The notes: generated by a model from the letters alone, not told the origin. A stretch of 64,000 nucleotides of DNA from CAVTPD01 sp963736575 (GCA_963736575.1 CAVTPD010000001.1:1984001-2048000), one strand, 5' to 3'. Shown: positions 25,433-35,368, counted from the stretch's first letter. Translations and numbers: made by a program.

Positions 25433-25909
25433 ATGAAGACTAGAAACCTATTTATATATATAGCATTGTTGGTTCTAATTATTTCTTGCAACAAAGATAA
25501 AGACTCACCTGAACCACAATCATCTTCAAAAGACAATACGTACAATTTATTAATCAATAAAAAATGGAAACAAACCACTTTTGAACTTTTGGATTCTTTA
25601 GAAACTCCAGTAACTGAACCGGGTTATTTATGGGAAGAAGATTGCGAGGAACCATACTTTATAGAATACAAGGAAACTACATTTAAAACAGTGGACAATT
25701 GTAATTCCTCCGTAACAAATACAGGAACATTTGTGGTTAATGATACCATTATCTATGCGAACTATGATGGTGATCGATTAAACGATACTCTTTATATAGT
25801 AGAATTAACAGAAATCACTCTAAAGTTTCAGGCTATGGGCTATTTTGAAAGTGATCCCAATAAAAAAATCCCTGCGAGAATGAGTTTAACCTTAGATAAA
25901 CGATTATGA
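25433..25909 (+). CDS. Small lipoprotein, lipocalin-like pattern
   Basis: 158 residues with a lipoprotein signal (MKTRNLFIYIALLVLIISCN, Cys19). It begins after a Ser-rich linker with LLINKKWKQTTFELLDSLE, the same K-W-x start as the preceding protein, and has a paired-cysteine pattern (EEDCEEPY, DNCNSS). It is therefore probably a diverged relative of it. Function unknown. It sits between the two other small secreted proteins in one operon and overlaps the next gene by four bases. Confidence 0.6.
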   Translation: MKTRNLFIYIALLVLIISCNKDKDSPEPQSSSKDNTYNLLINKKWKQTTFELLDSLETPVTEPGYLWEEDCEEPYFIEYKETTFKTVDNCNSSVTNTGTFVVNDTIIYANYDGDRLNDTLYIVELTEITLKFQAMGYFESDPNKKIPARMSLTLDKRL

Positions 25910-26454
25910 AATATTTGATGTTTCTTTTATCGCTATCTCTTTTATCTAGTTGTTGTAAACCCGAACAAACTATTAAATATTTAACGGAGGAAGATAAATA
26001 TTGGTTACCCTATCAAGTAGGAGATTCGCTATTATTCTATGAAAAGGAAATATTAATTTCTAAAACTACAATAATTCATGTTGGAAAAGGGGAAATTTAT
26101 AATAGGTCAATTGAAGGATGTGGTTGGGAAAATTCACAAACCAAAAATGCTCAATTGAAAAAGATTACAGAATTTGATAATCCTTTAAGCCTATTAATTA
26201 TTGGATACAATGAAGAAAATTTATGTTTTGGCACTTATGAAAACACAGAGTCTTCATCCTCTACATCAGGTCTATTAAAAATAGATAACTCGCTAACAAC
26301 TGAAATAGAAATTGATAATACTGTTTATAGTGATGTTAAGATTCTACAACAAAATAAAGGGTTGATCCAAAGAAAATTTTACCTAAAAAAAGGAATTGGA
26401 TTACTGAAGTTCACAAATCACCAAGGAAGAGAATTTATAATCATAAAAAAATGA
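25906..26454 (+). CDS. Small lipoprotein of unknown function
   Basis: 182 residues with a lipoprotein signal (MKYLMFLLSLSLLSSCC, Cys16). The mature part starts with a segment (YWLPYQVGDSLLFYEKEI) that recalls a family of Bacteroidota secreted proteins in which 'PYxxGD' opens a beta-rich domain. Four-base overlaps with both the gene before and the one after point to tight co-translation. No function can be assigned. Confidence 0.6.
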   Translation: MKYLMFLLSLSLLSSCCKPEQTIKYLTEEDKYWLPYQVGDSLLFYEKEILISKTTIIHVGKGEIYNRSIEGCGWENSQTKNAQLKKITEFDNPLSLLIIGYNEENLCFGTYENTESSSSTSGLLKIDNSLTTEIEIDNTVYSDVKILQQNKGLIQRKFYLKKGIGLLKFTNHQGREFIIIKK

Positions 26455-28882
26455 AAAATTATATTTTAATTGGGGCACTCTTATATATATCATTATATGG
26501 TTTCTCACAATCGCCAGGTTCCTCTCCAAATAACACTGAAAGTTTTGTCATTAACTATCAAAATCAGTCTATTAATGGTGAAGTTGGCTTCTGGAATAAA
26601 TTAGATTATGGTTTTGAATGCAATGAAAAAATTTTAACAAAAGAAATAGTTGCCACTAAAACTAAACTTACTAAACCATTAATAATCGTTGAAGGTTTTG
26701 ATGTAGGTGATGAGTTAACATTAGAACTCATTTATGGTTCTATTAATTCGGGTAACAATCCAAAAGGAATTTTAGAAGTTTTGAGACATGACGGCTGGGA
26801 CATTGTAGTTTTAAATCTAAAAGATAATACAACGGATATTAGGGCTAATGCTAAGCTTTTAGAAGAAGTACTTAATAATATTAATCAAAAAATCATTGAT
26901 AATCATGAAGAATTTGACACTCCTATTCACCGTCCGGTAGTCATGGGGATTAGTATGGGGAGTTTAGTTGTCCGGTATTGTTTAACCGATATGGAATACC
27001 GAGATATAGATCATAAAGTAGAAAAGTATATAAGCTTTGACGGGCCAAACAAAGGAGCTAATATCCCACTTGGTTTTCAACATTTTGCCGACACTTATTT
27101 TGGTTTAAATCAAAGTATTGCAGCAAAAAATAACTTACCTGATTTTATGGTTGATTTATTAAACCAAAGAGATCCATTTATTCTTTTTAAAAATTTAGAG
27201 GGTAGTAATACTTTTTTGGACATCTATGATTCCAAAGCAGGTTTACAAATGGTAATGATGCATACAGAATGTACTAACCAAGCTAGAGCTGATTTTGTTA
27301 GTGATTTAAAGAATAAAGGTAACTATCCAGAAAAATGTAGAAAAATAGCAATTGCTAATGGTGCCAGCGGAAATAACAATAGACAATTTAGACTTTCGCC
27401 TTCAGTGCCATTAATGGAATATTCCACCCCTGAAGTTTGTTTAAGTAATTCTATACCAGCAGCTCCTCCATTTATCAATTTTGTAAATTTTAGAATATGT
27501 CCAATTAGTGTATTAAAACATGATGTGTATACTATGCCTGGTAAGACAGGAAGCATACCTGTAGATGACAGTCCATGTGCATTGATTCCTTCACAAGGTG
27601 AATCCAGAAAATCTGTTTCTATGCAATCTATTAGTTTAGAATATGCCCCAAGGGTGGAAGCAGAAGGCGGGCTTATTGATTTTAGTTCGGGCCCTTTGAC
27701 TTTAGACATTAGTCTCGGAAGATCTAATCTGGCTAGAAACATAGAGTCTAAAAACAAAAATATGGAAGTAGATCATGTAGCTGAGGGTTTTTATCCCCTA
27801 GATTTCTTTAGTAGTCTTGCTATTCCTCCTGCATATAAAAGAGAAATAAGATTATCACTAATCGAAAGAATTTTTAAGGTTGGTGGCAAAAATGTTGAAT
27901 TAAAAATTGTCCCTACATTAGAATTCAACTCACCTGCACCTACTTTAGATTATAAACCCCTATTCAGTTTTGTACCCACAGTAAGCTCTTTAGATATACA
28001 GACAGATGATTGGGAATACGATACTACTCCATTAGGCAATTACACGCAAAACACGACATGCTACTCCTTTTGATGCCATTTATACGCATTTCGGAAATTC
28101 TCAACATGCTTTTATTGACGTACCAGCTACAGGCAAGATTGCTGGTCGTTTAGATATGCCCGAGTTTATGCTAGAAGAATTAAGCCCGGAGCAATTGTAT
28201 ATACAAGACCGTACTTTTGAAGCGGGTTATGTAAATACCTTTGAGTCCAGAAATTTTATTGCTATTGGTAACGATGTAGACCCTATCCAGGTCGCTCTAA
28301 CTTTGGTGATGTAGTAGTAGAAGAAGGTGCTTCTGTTACTTTTAGTGTTCCGGCGGTTTCCGGTGATCCGGATGCCGGTTTTGTTTATTTTGACGATGGT
28401 TTTGATTCTAACGGTGGCGATGTAGAAGTAATTTTTAATGAATTACCCAATTGTGGGACTCGTCTGTTGGCTTCCGCTTCAGACGGTATTGCTCCTGAAC
28501 CGGAGTGGAATACCCTTAGAAGAGCCAGAGTCACTCAGCAAAAACCACAACAAGAAGACCCTTTTGCAAAACTGGTGTACTTTGATGAAACACAAGCAGA
28601 TGCCAAGCACATTTATGAAGGTACATTTGGAGCCAGTATTTCTCCTAACCCTTATTCCGAAGAAGTGGTCTTAAATTTATTCTTACCTACAGAATCTACC
28701 GTGACCGCTACTGTTTTCTCTACCGATGGTAGCCCGGTAAAAGACATTCGGTTTTCGGGGTTTTAAACAGTGGTTCTCACGAATTTCATTTAAAAGAGCT
28801 ACGTTCTTTAAAACCCGGTGCCTATCTAATTAAAATACAAACCGAAGAAACTGCTAAAACCATTAAGGTGATTAAGCAGTAG
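26451..28882 (+). pseudogene. Secreted alpha/beta hydrolase (lipase-like) with T9SS sorting domain, three frameshifts
   Basis: The first frame (540 residues to 28073) has a signal peptide ending near GFSQ. Its alpha/beta-hydrolase core carries the nucleophile elbow GISMGSLVVRY (Ser168), and LIIVEGFDVGDE looks like the oxyanion-hole region. The protein continues in shifted frames: from about 28057 (HATPFDAIYTHFGNSQHAF), from about 28290 (GRSNFGDVVVEEGASVTF) and from about 28760 (VLNSGSHEFHLKEL). It ends with a T9SS type A sorting domain (SISPNPYSEEVVLNL, then PGAYLIKIQTEE and KTIKVIKQ). The last two frame changes each fit one base missing from a G run (CAGG, GGGG); the first, near 28057, fits one inserted or two missing bases. 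The intact protein would have about 810 residues. Substrate unknown; loss may be real or an assembly error. Confidence 0.72.
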
Positions 28883-28900
28883 ATCTTATATATCCTATAA

Positions 28901-28936
28901 AACAGAAAAGCACGCCAATTAGCGTGCTTTTCTGTT
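28901..28936. terminator. Bidirectional terminator between the hydrolase gene and prfB
   Basis: Perfect 15-base inverted repeat (arms 28901-28915 and 28922-28936, core AAAGCACGC) with a 6-base loop. The A/T tracts lie inside the arms, so it can act in both directions between convergent genes. Confidence 0.85.
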
Positions 28937-28959
28937 AGTCTATATTTTTCAAAGTAGAA

Positions 28960-30061
28960 CTATTCCTCTACTTTCTCACTTTTATCCCAATCCATTAAAA
29001 AAGCTTTAATGTAATCGGTAATATCACCATCCAATACATTTTGTACATCAGTGCGTTCAAAACCAGTACGGGCATCTTTAATCAATTTATAAGGATGAAG
29101 GACGTAGTTTCTAATCTGAGAACCAAAATCGATTCTCATTTTAGAGCTTTCTACTTTAGCACGCTCCTCGTCCCTTTTCTGCATTTCAGCTTGGTAAAGC
29201 CTAGACTTTAAAATCTGTAACGCACGTTCTTTATTGGCTAACTGTGAACGTCCTTCCTGGCATTCCACCACAATCCCACTTGGCGCATGGCGCACACGAA
29301 CAGCTGTTTCTACCTTGTTTACATTCTGTCCACCGGCACCACCCGAACGATAAGTATCCCAATCTAAATCAGACGGATTAATATCAATTTCTATGGTATC
29401 GTCTACTGCAGGATAAGCAAATACCGAAGCAAAAGACGTATGTCTTCTACCGCCGGAATCAAATGGAGAGATTCTCACCAAACGATGTACTCCGTTTTCA
29501 GCTTTTAAATAACCATACGCAAAAGAGCCTTCAAATTCTAAAGTAACGGATTTAATACCGGCAACTTCACCTGCGTTGTAGTTCAGTTGTTTTACTTTAA
29601 AACCGTTCTTTTCGCCCCACATGGTATACATCCGTAACAGCATTGAAGCCCAGTCGTTACTTTCTGTACCGCCTGCACCCGGATTAATTTCCACAATAGC
29701 ATTCAGCTGATCTTCTTCACTAGAAAGCATTCGCTTAAATTCTAGATCATCTTTTCTAGTCTGAAATTTCTCAAAAAGAGCATCTAATTCTTCCATAGAC
29801 ACTTCTCCTTCTTGATGAAATTCAAGTAAGGTCTCCATGTCTTCAAACAAGGTTTCCAGACCTTCATAAGCATCGGTCCAGATCTTTTTAGCCTGAATTT
29901 GCTTTAGGGCTAGCTGGGCTTTCTTTGGGTCATCCCAAAAATCGGGCTGAGTAGAAACAGATTCTTCTTCTTCTATCTCAATCTTCTTCTTGTCGTAGTC
30001 AAAGATACCTCCTCAAAACCGATAATGCGGTTTTCGCGTCTTTCAACTGATCAGCGTTCAT
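28960..30061 (-). CDS. prfB: Peptide chain release factor 2, made by programmed +1 frameshift
   Basis: RF2 ends translation at UGA and UAA. ATG 30061 reads MNADQLKDAKTALSVLRRYL and meets TGA at 29999-30001. The site AGG-AGG-TAT-CTT-TGA-C is the classical RF2 autoregulation signal: an internal Shine-Dalgarno-like AGGAGG (30008-30013), the slippery CTT (30002-30004), and UGA followed by C. After the +1 shift it continues DYDKKKIEIEEE and then the RF2 body down to a stop at 28960. Motifs include the catalytic GGQ in RSGGAGGQNVNKVET. The total is about 366 residues. The UGA slows reading when RF2 is scarce, so shifting rises. Confidence 0.94.
29999..30013 (-). promoter_or_regulatory. prfB programmed +1 frameshift site
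   Basis: On the minus strand: AGGAGG, three bases, CTT, TGA, C. Spacing and content match the known RF2 recoding site; the usual E. coli form has AGGGGG in the same place. Confidence 0.93.
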
Positions 30062-30065
30062 AGTG

Positions 30066-30617
30066 TTATTTTTTATTTTCAGGAATCCATGGAGTCTCCA
30101 CAAATTCAATTTTATGCGCATACCATCTACTTAATACAAATAGAAAGTCGGACATTCGGTTGATGTAAATAAGTATTGCTGGGTTTAGTTCTTCAGACGT
30201 ATTTAGTAAAACCAAAATGCGTTCTAGGCGTCTACAAACCGTTCTAGCAATATGTATGTAACCAAGATTAAGATTACCGCCAGGTAAAACAAAATATTTT
30301 AAAGGGCTTAATTCCTCCTCTAATCTATCAATTTCTTGTTCCAGCTTTTCTGTTTCCTTTTCCGAAAAAAGAATAAGCTTATTTCGCATACGTTCTTCAA
30401 CAGTAGCTATTTCGGAACCTATTTCAAACATGTGAATTTGAGCCTTTTCAAGAATAGTTAAATCTTTAACAAACTCAATTCCTCTTAGCAAACCCAAATG
30501 CGCATTAAATTCGTCTATAGTCCCTAAAACCTCAAAACGAATATCGCTTTTAGAAGCTCTAGCACCACCATAAAAAGAGGTTTCGCCTTTGTCTCCGGTT
30601 TTGGTGTATATTTTCAT
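30066..30617 (-). CDS. Cob(I)alamin adenosyltransferase, PduO type
   Basis: 183 residues from ATG 30617 (MKIYTKTGDKGETSF); an in-frame TTG six bases earlier is disfavoured. The N-terminal ATP-binding motif YTKTGDKGETSFYGGAR is typical, followed by GTIDEFNAHLGLLRG and the C-terminal helices (YINRMSDFLFVLSRWYA) of the five-helix bundle. It makes adenosylcobalamin from cob(I)alamin and ATP. The start overlaps the stop of the 999-residue membrane protein by one base (TAATG). Confidence 0.93.
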   Translation of the reverse strand: MKIYTKTGDKGETSFYGGARASKSDIRFEVLGTIDEFNAHLGLLRGIEFVKDLTILEKAQIHMFEIGSEIATVEERMRNKLILFSEKETEKLEQEIDRLEEELSPLKYFVLPGGNLNLGYIHIARTVCRRLERILVLLNTSEELNPAILIYINRMSDFLFVLSRWYAHKIEFVETPWIPENKK

Positions 30618-33616
30618 TACCAAGTATCGGTTTGTAATAAAGTGTCTTTCCTAGTTTGGTATTCTGCATTAAAAGCAGCAAAAGCATCGGGCGGCATAAT
30701 GTACTCTAATTCTTCTAAGGCATAATCGGCATAGGATTCATAGCCCATTTCTAAAGAGATAAAACTATAAAACTGTAGCAATGTAATATTTTCTGGATAT
30801 TGCTGAACAGCGTCAACCAAAACGGTATATGTTTCTTGCAATTTTTTATTACTGTACAAAAACTTAGCGTAATAAAACGGCACTTTGGGGTCTATAGGTA
30901 TATTTACCGCCGACCATTGAAAAAGCTCTTCAGCTTGTTCTGGTTCTTCTTCTTGCAATAAAATTGCACGGTATAAACCACGGTATTTTTCTTTTATTTC
31001 AGGAAGTGGAAGATGGTCAATCACTTCTTTTAAATCTTCTTTATTTCCTTCCTGAACAGCTAAATCGAAATAGATGAAGTTCAAATCCTCAATTGTATTT
31101 TGCTGAATATCTCCAGTAGGCATTAAAGCCCAAAGTTGTTGCGCACCTGCAAGATCACCAATTGCTAAACTAACTTCAGTAGCAGCACCAATTGCCTTGG
31201 CTTTAATATCTTTAGAATTAATAGCACTAATTGCTGGCATTAAATAGCTATTCCCTCGGTACCAACGGTAAAACAGAATATTCCAATATTTTTGTTTGTC
31301 GGTTAATTTATCGGAATAAGTTAAGCTTTTCGCCATTTCATCTATCAACAAACTATCGATGGGCCAACTGATTCTTGCACGGTTTAATCGCTTATATATT
31401 GCCGTATCTCCTGTAGCTATAGCAGTTTCTGCCCAGTACAATGGTGCTTTGTTTAATACTACAAAGCGTTGCCCTAAAGAAGAAGTCTCAAAATAGTTAT
31501 CGGCATCTGCTAATTGATCTCCTTGTAACAAAATTAAGGCAGAAGCATTGGCATAATAAGGCTCTAAAGTCATTGGAATAGTTTCTTTTAGAGAATCTAA
31601 TATATTTTTTGCAATGCCTACATCTCCATTTTTAGAAGCCAACCAAGCATACATTAAATCTAAGTTAGAGAAATAAACGTCTTCCTTTTCCTGAATATCT
31701 TTAATGTAAGTGTACGCATTGTTATGGTCTTTTTTAGCCTCGTAAACAATATAATTGTTAATTAAAACCGACTTAGACAAACTGTTTTGTTCGGGTAATT
31801 CGGGTTTAGAAACCGGTTCAGGAATTTTATTCAGATTAAAAAAAGCTAATTTATTGGCGTCGTAAACTAGATTTTCACCACTTTTTTTAGAGGCTACTTT
31901 TTCAATGCTAATCCTTCCTGGATAATACATAGCATTGTAGGCTAAAAGATTAGATTCTGCTACTTTTTTACTGTTTCCGTATTCTAAAGCCTTCTTAAAA
32001 TATTTACTGGCCGAATCTAATTTTGGCATCTCATAATACGAATAGGCATAGTTATTTAACAATTCGGGAACATCTGGAAATAACTCTAATCCATCTTCCA
32101 AAGCCCAAGCATCTTGAAATACCTCGCCTTTTTTCTTATACGATTCCGCTAAAAGTCCATAGGTAAATTCAGATGGTTCTATATTATTAATAGTTTTTAA
32201 TTCATTAATAGCTTTGTCATAATTACCTTCTTGAAGGTAAATACTAGCCAAAGCATAACCGCCTTTTCTATTTCCAGGATAATTACCAACCGATTTTTCA
32301 AAATACTTTTTAGTTAACAAAGGGTTATCCTCTGCCATGTAAACGTCTCCCAAATTATTTTCGTAACCAGAAATAAAACGGTAATACGGCAAATAATAAA
32401 CTTTTGAAATTAGTATGTAACTAAACATTAATGCCGATACCCAAACGGTATAATAGGGCAAATTAATAGAATCGTACATCCGTTTATAAACCGGTTTGTT
32501 TTGCTGAAATAAATGCAAAAAATTTGACAGTATATAAATAAGGAAAGAAGCCCCCATAGCTAAATGCGAATAGATAATCCCCTCTTCGAAAACACGAATA
32601 AACGAACTGTTGTAACCAGCAAAACTATAGCCTAAAGTAGATATAGCTACAATTGCCCAAGCCAAATACAACAACGATGCGCCCGGTGCAAAAGAGATAA
32701 ACTTAGAAGTAAAGGAACTTCTTACTTTGTTTCCCCAGAAACCAACCAACGTTGAAATAAAAAGGAGTACAAATGGATTTAAATACACCAAATCCCAATT
32801 CACCAAACCTTGGTCGTTTAGGTACATCAACAAAAGGTTGCCTAAATAGAGTACACTTATAATTAGCAGATTATAAATGTTTGATTTTGGATTGCTGCTT
32901 TTTGAATACGAAATCATGAACAAAAACAAGCGTATGATTTCATAACCCACTAAAAGGAAAAACAATAAGGTGATTATTGCCGGAAAAATAACTCCAAAAT
33001 TAGTTAGGTGTAAAATGGGCGAATCAACTGCTGAAAACAAAACAACAAGCGTAGTCCAAATAGCTGTAACTAAACTAACTAAACCCAAACGAAGCACTAG
33101 GCTTATTTTAGGGGTTATGTAACAGAAATAACTGGCCGCCAAATACAGAATAATTACAAAAAAAGTAAAATACTGATTCCCCACACCAAAAATTGCATGT
33201 ACATCTAACTTCATTAAGACAATCCAAGCAATAAGGAACGTCATTAAAATACTGTAGTAGATTATTTTTTTGGCATAAGTTAACGCCGTTACAAATACAA
33301 TTAGGGCTATTATTATAAACCCAAAATAAATATGAGCCGCTGTAAAATCTACCGCATAAGCAGAAGGCACAAAATGTTGTACAACTAAATAATTTTCTAG
33401 GTTTAAGGTATAATCAAATAAATTATAACTGAAGTTATCTGCCTCTACTGTTAGGTTATAAGGTTCTTCAACTACTTCCCAATTAATTAAGTTTTTTTCT
33501 CCGCTGGAAAAAGTATAAATCAGCCAACAAAAGGCGGCTAAAAACACACAAAGTATTGACCAGTATATATACTTGTCCGGCTTTTTCCAGTTATTCCAGA
33601 AAAACAATTCATCCAT
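30617..33616 (-). CDS. Large membrane protein with tetratricopeptide repeats
   Basis: 999 residues. The N-terminal half (about 1-420) has roughly eleven membrane helices, the first near residues 18-36 (IYWSILCVFLAAFCWLIYTF). The C-terminal half (about 425-980) is a helical solenoid of TPR-like repeats (KGGYALASIYLQEGNYDKAINEL and similar), expected outside the cytoplasmic membrane. Similar proteins are found across Bacteroidota but lack a known role. It is the first gene of a unit with the cobalamin adenosyltransferase gene. The topology resembles assembly-factor or glycosyltransferase-associated proteins, but no catalytic motif is visible. Confidence 0.75.
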   Translation of the reverse strand: MDELFFWNNWKKPDKYIYWSILCVFLAAFCWLIYTFSSGEKNLINWEVVEEPYNLTVEADNFSYNLFDYTLNLENYLVVQHFVPSAYAVDFTAAHIYFGFIIIALIVFVTALTYAKKIIYYSILMTFLIAWIVLMKLDVHAIFGVGNQYFTFFVIILYLAASYFCYITPKISLVLRLGLVSLVTAIWTTLVVLFSAVDSPILHLTNFGVIFPAIITLLFFLLVGYEIIRLFLFMISYSKSSNPKSNIYNLLIISVLYLGNLLLMYLNDQGLVNWDLVYLNPFVLLFISTLVGFWGNKVRSSFTSKFISFAPGASLLYLAWAIVAISTLGYSFAGYNSSFIRVFEEGIIYSHLAMGASFLIYILSNFLHLFQQNKPVYKRMYDSINLPYYTVWVSALMFSYILISKVYYLPYYRFISGYENNLGDVYMAEDNPLLTKKYFEKSVGNYPGNRKGGYALASIYLQEGNYDKAINELKTINNIEPSEFTYGLLAESYKKKGEVFQDAWALEDGLELFPDVPELLNNYAYSYYEMPKLDSASKYFKKALEYGNSKKVAESNLLAYNAMYYPGRISIEKVASKKSGENLVYDANKLAFFNLNKIPEPVSKPELPEQNSLSKSVLINNYIVYEAKKDHNNAYTYIKDIQEKEDVYFSNLDLMYAWLASKNGDVGIAKNILDSLKETIPMTLEPYYANASALILLQGDQLADADNYFETSSLGQRFVVLNKAPLYWAETAIATGDTAIYKRLNRARISWPIDSLLIDEMAKSLTYSDKLTDKQKYWNILFYRWYRGNSYLMPAISAINSKDIKAKAIGAATEVSLAIGDLAGAQQLWALMPTGDIQQNTIEDLNFIYFDLAVQEGNKEDLKEVIDHLPLPEIKEKYRGLYRAILLQEEEPEQAEELFQWSAVNIPIDPKVPFYYAKFLYSNKKLQETYTVLVDAVQQYPENITLLQFYSFISLEMGYESYADYALEELEYIMPPDAFAAFNAEYQTRKDTLLQTDTW

Positions 33617-33638
33617 AATGTAAATAAAGAATTTTTTG

Positions 33639-33926
33639 TTATTCGATTACTTTAGGTACTCTGAAGTAATTAGAATCTTTTTTAGGGGCATTTAATAAAG
33701 CATTTTTATGCGGAAGGGTGTTACCCGGTTCATCGTCTCTAAGTACATTTACTTCCAAAGACATATGAATAAGAGGTGCTACTTCATCTGTATTTACTTC
33801 ATTTAGTTTTTCCATCCAATTAAGGATTTTAGACATTTCTTTGGCCATCGCTTCTTGTTCGGCCTCTCCCATTTCTAGTCTACTTAAATGAGCTATATCG
33901 GAAACTACGTTCTTATCTATTTTCAT
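33639..33926 (-). CDS. gatC: Asp/Glu-tRNA amidotransferase subunit GatC
   Basis: A 95-residue GatC with the family's N-terminal VSDIAHLSRLEMGE motif, the linker ILNWMEKLNEVNTDEVAPL, and a C-terminal LRDDEPGNT and KDSNYFRVPKVIE. GatC wraps around GatA in the GatCAB complex that amidates misacylated Glu-tRNA(Gln)/Asp-tRNA(Asn). gatA and gatB are elsewhere. Its start overlaps the plsC 3' end by 14 bases. Confidence 0.95.
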   Translation of the reverse strand: MKIDKNVVSDIAHLSRLEMGEAEQEAMAKEMSKILNWMEKLNEVNTDEVAPLIHMSLEVNVLRDDEPGNTLPHKNALLNAPKKDSNYFRVPKVIE

Positions 33927-34680
33927 TGCTAAAATGTCTTTTCAGTTCTTCGTTAATTACATCAAACACTTGTTGTTTAAGTGCCGGAATATCATCTTTT
34001 GTTAAACCTACCGTTGGTATTGGTTCGTGGTAAATTACTTTAGACCTATGCCAAGTAGCGGTAGTATTCAAATTCTCTGGCAAAATTATCCAATTATAAG
34101 GAAAGGTAATGGGTACAAGCGGAATTTGTTTTTCAACGGCCAGTCTAAAGGCACCATCTCTAAACTCGCCCAATTGCGGCGGCTGCAATTTTGGTATGGT
34201 TCCTTCAGGATAAAAAACCATGGAACGGCCTTGGTCAATTACTTCTATAGAACGGTCTAAAGACATTTTTCTGCTTCGGCTACTTTTTCTATCTACAGAT
34301 ACATATACCTTCTTAAACATAGGCCCAAATAACGGTACTTTGCTTAACTCTGCTTTTCCTATAATAGAAAAGTACCCCGGTATAGTTCTAAAAACCATGG
34401 GTATATCTAAGTAAGATGTATGATTAGCGCAATAAACTACAGGCTTACCTAGGGTTTTCTTACCTGTTTTATAAACTTTATCTACTGGCATAAAACAAAA
34501 TGCCAGGGTTAAAAAAGCCCAAACCTTATTCATAAAATGAACTAAAGGATATGTTTTTTTCGAAATTAGAAACAAATAAAAGAACGGTACACACAAGAGA
34601 AACATGGTAACCAGTACCAAAAGACACCAGCCTGTATAAATGTATTTAAGTATTTTCAAGGCAGAATTTTTAAATTGCAA
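33913..34680 (-). CDS. plsC: 1-acyl-sn-glycerol-3-phosphate acyltransferase (PlsC/AGPAT)
   Basis: Adds the second acyl chain to make phosphatidic acid at the inner membrane. It has 255 residues with one or two N-terminal membrane helices (about 12-35). The catalytic motif is CANHTSYLDIP (H-x4-D), the glycerol-binding motif FYPEGTIP, and block II FKKVYVSVDRKSS. It is transcribed with gatC from a promoter at 34685. Confidence 0.92.
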   Translation of the reverse strand: MQFKNSALKILKYIYTGWCLLVLVTMFLLCVPFFYLFLISKKTYPLVHFMNKVWAFLTLAFCFMPVDKVYKTGKKTLGKPVVYCANHTSYLDIPMVFRTIPGYFSIIGKAELSKVPLFGPMFKKVYVSVDRKSSRSRKMSLDRSIEVIDQGRSMVFYPEGTIPKLQPPQLGEFRDGAFRLAVEKQIPLVPITFPYNWIILPENLNTTATWHRSKVIYHEPIPTVGLTKDDIPALKQQVFDVINEELKRHFSNENR

Positions 34681-34684
34681 CAGA

Positions 34685-34712
34685 CAAAATTAAATTAAAT
34701 TAACTTCGTCAA
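34685..34712 (-). promoter_or_regulatory. Promoter of the plsC-gatC unit
   Basis: On the minus strand TTG (34712-34710), a 17-base spacer, then TAATTTTG (34692-34685). This fits the Bacteroidota -33/-7 pattern just upstream of plsC. Confidence 0.55.
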
Positions 34713-34738
34713 CAACTATACAACAGATCTACTTAATT

Positions 34739-35368
34739 ATGTTTTATAATTCACGTAACGGATTTCACGTCCTTTTATTGATTACAGCACTAATAACTGT
34801 ATTATTTTCTTGCAATAAGAACACCAAAAAACTACCTATACTGGGTAACAAAGAAGTTATTGAAGGGGATACTATTTATTACACTGTGCCCAGTTTTACT
34901 TTCATAGATCAAGACAGCAATACGGTTACTCAAAAAGATTACGACAACACACTTTACATAGCAGATTTCTTTTTTACCTCTTGCCGTACCATTTGCCCGG
35001 TAATGAAAAAAGAAATGATTAAAATACAAAAGGCCTACAAAGGGAATGAAAATGTCAAAATCCTTTCGCACACCTTAGATCCCAAACACGACACCCCAGC
35101 TGTACTAAAAGAATATGCGCAACGTTTAGGCGCCAATACGGAACAATGGAAATTTGTTACCGGTGATCCTAAAGAGATTTACAGAATGGCCAATCAAGGT
35201 TATTTAGTACCTGCCGTAGAAGACAAAAATCAACCAGATGGTATTACACACAGCGGTGCTATTATTTTAATAGATACTCAAAACCGTATCCGTGGGTATT
35301 ACAATGGCACAGATCCTGAAAAAGTAGCCATCCTAATCCAAGACATTGATGCCCTTCTTAATGAATAA
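34739..35368 (+). CDS. SCO1/SenC family copper chaperone-like lipoprotein
   Basis: 209 residues. The lipoprotein signal ends at Cys25 (VLFSCNKN). The thioredoxin-like domain has CRTIC (Cys82, Cys86) and a distant copper-binding His171 (GITHSG). SCO proteins deliver copper to the Cu-A site of cytochrome c oxidase. The next gene encodes a c-type cytochrome and overlaps by eight bases, which fits a role in respiration. Confidence 0.92.
   Translation: MFYNSRNGFHVLLLITALITVLFSCNKNTKKLPILGNKEVIEGDTIYYTVPSFTFIDQDSNTVTQKDYDNTLYIADFFFTSCRTICPVMKKEMIKIQKAYKGNENVKILSHTLDPKHDTPAVLKEYAQRLGANTEQWKFVTGDPKEIYRMANQGYLVPAVEDKNQPDGITHSGAIILIDTQNRIRGYYNGTDPEKVAILIQDIDALLNE

Noticed and set aside
28438..28674. 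A 78-residue plus-strand ORF inside the hydrolase C-terminal region
   Set aside because: It is the shifted frame of the hydrolase; the frame at 28467 continues the family sequence and ends in the sorting domain.
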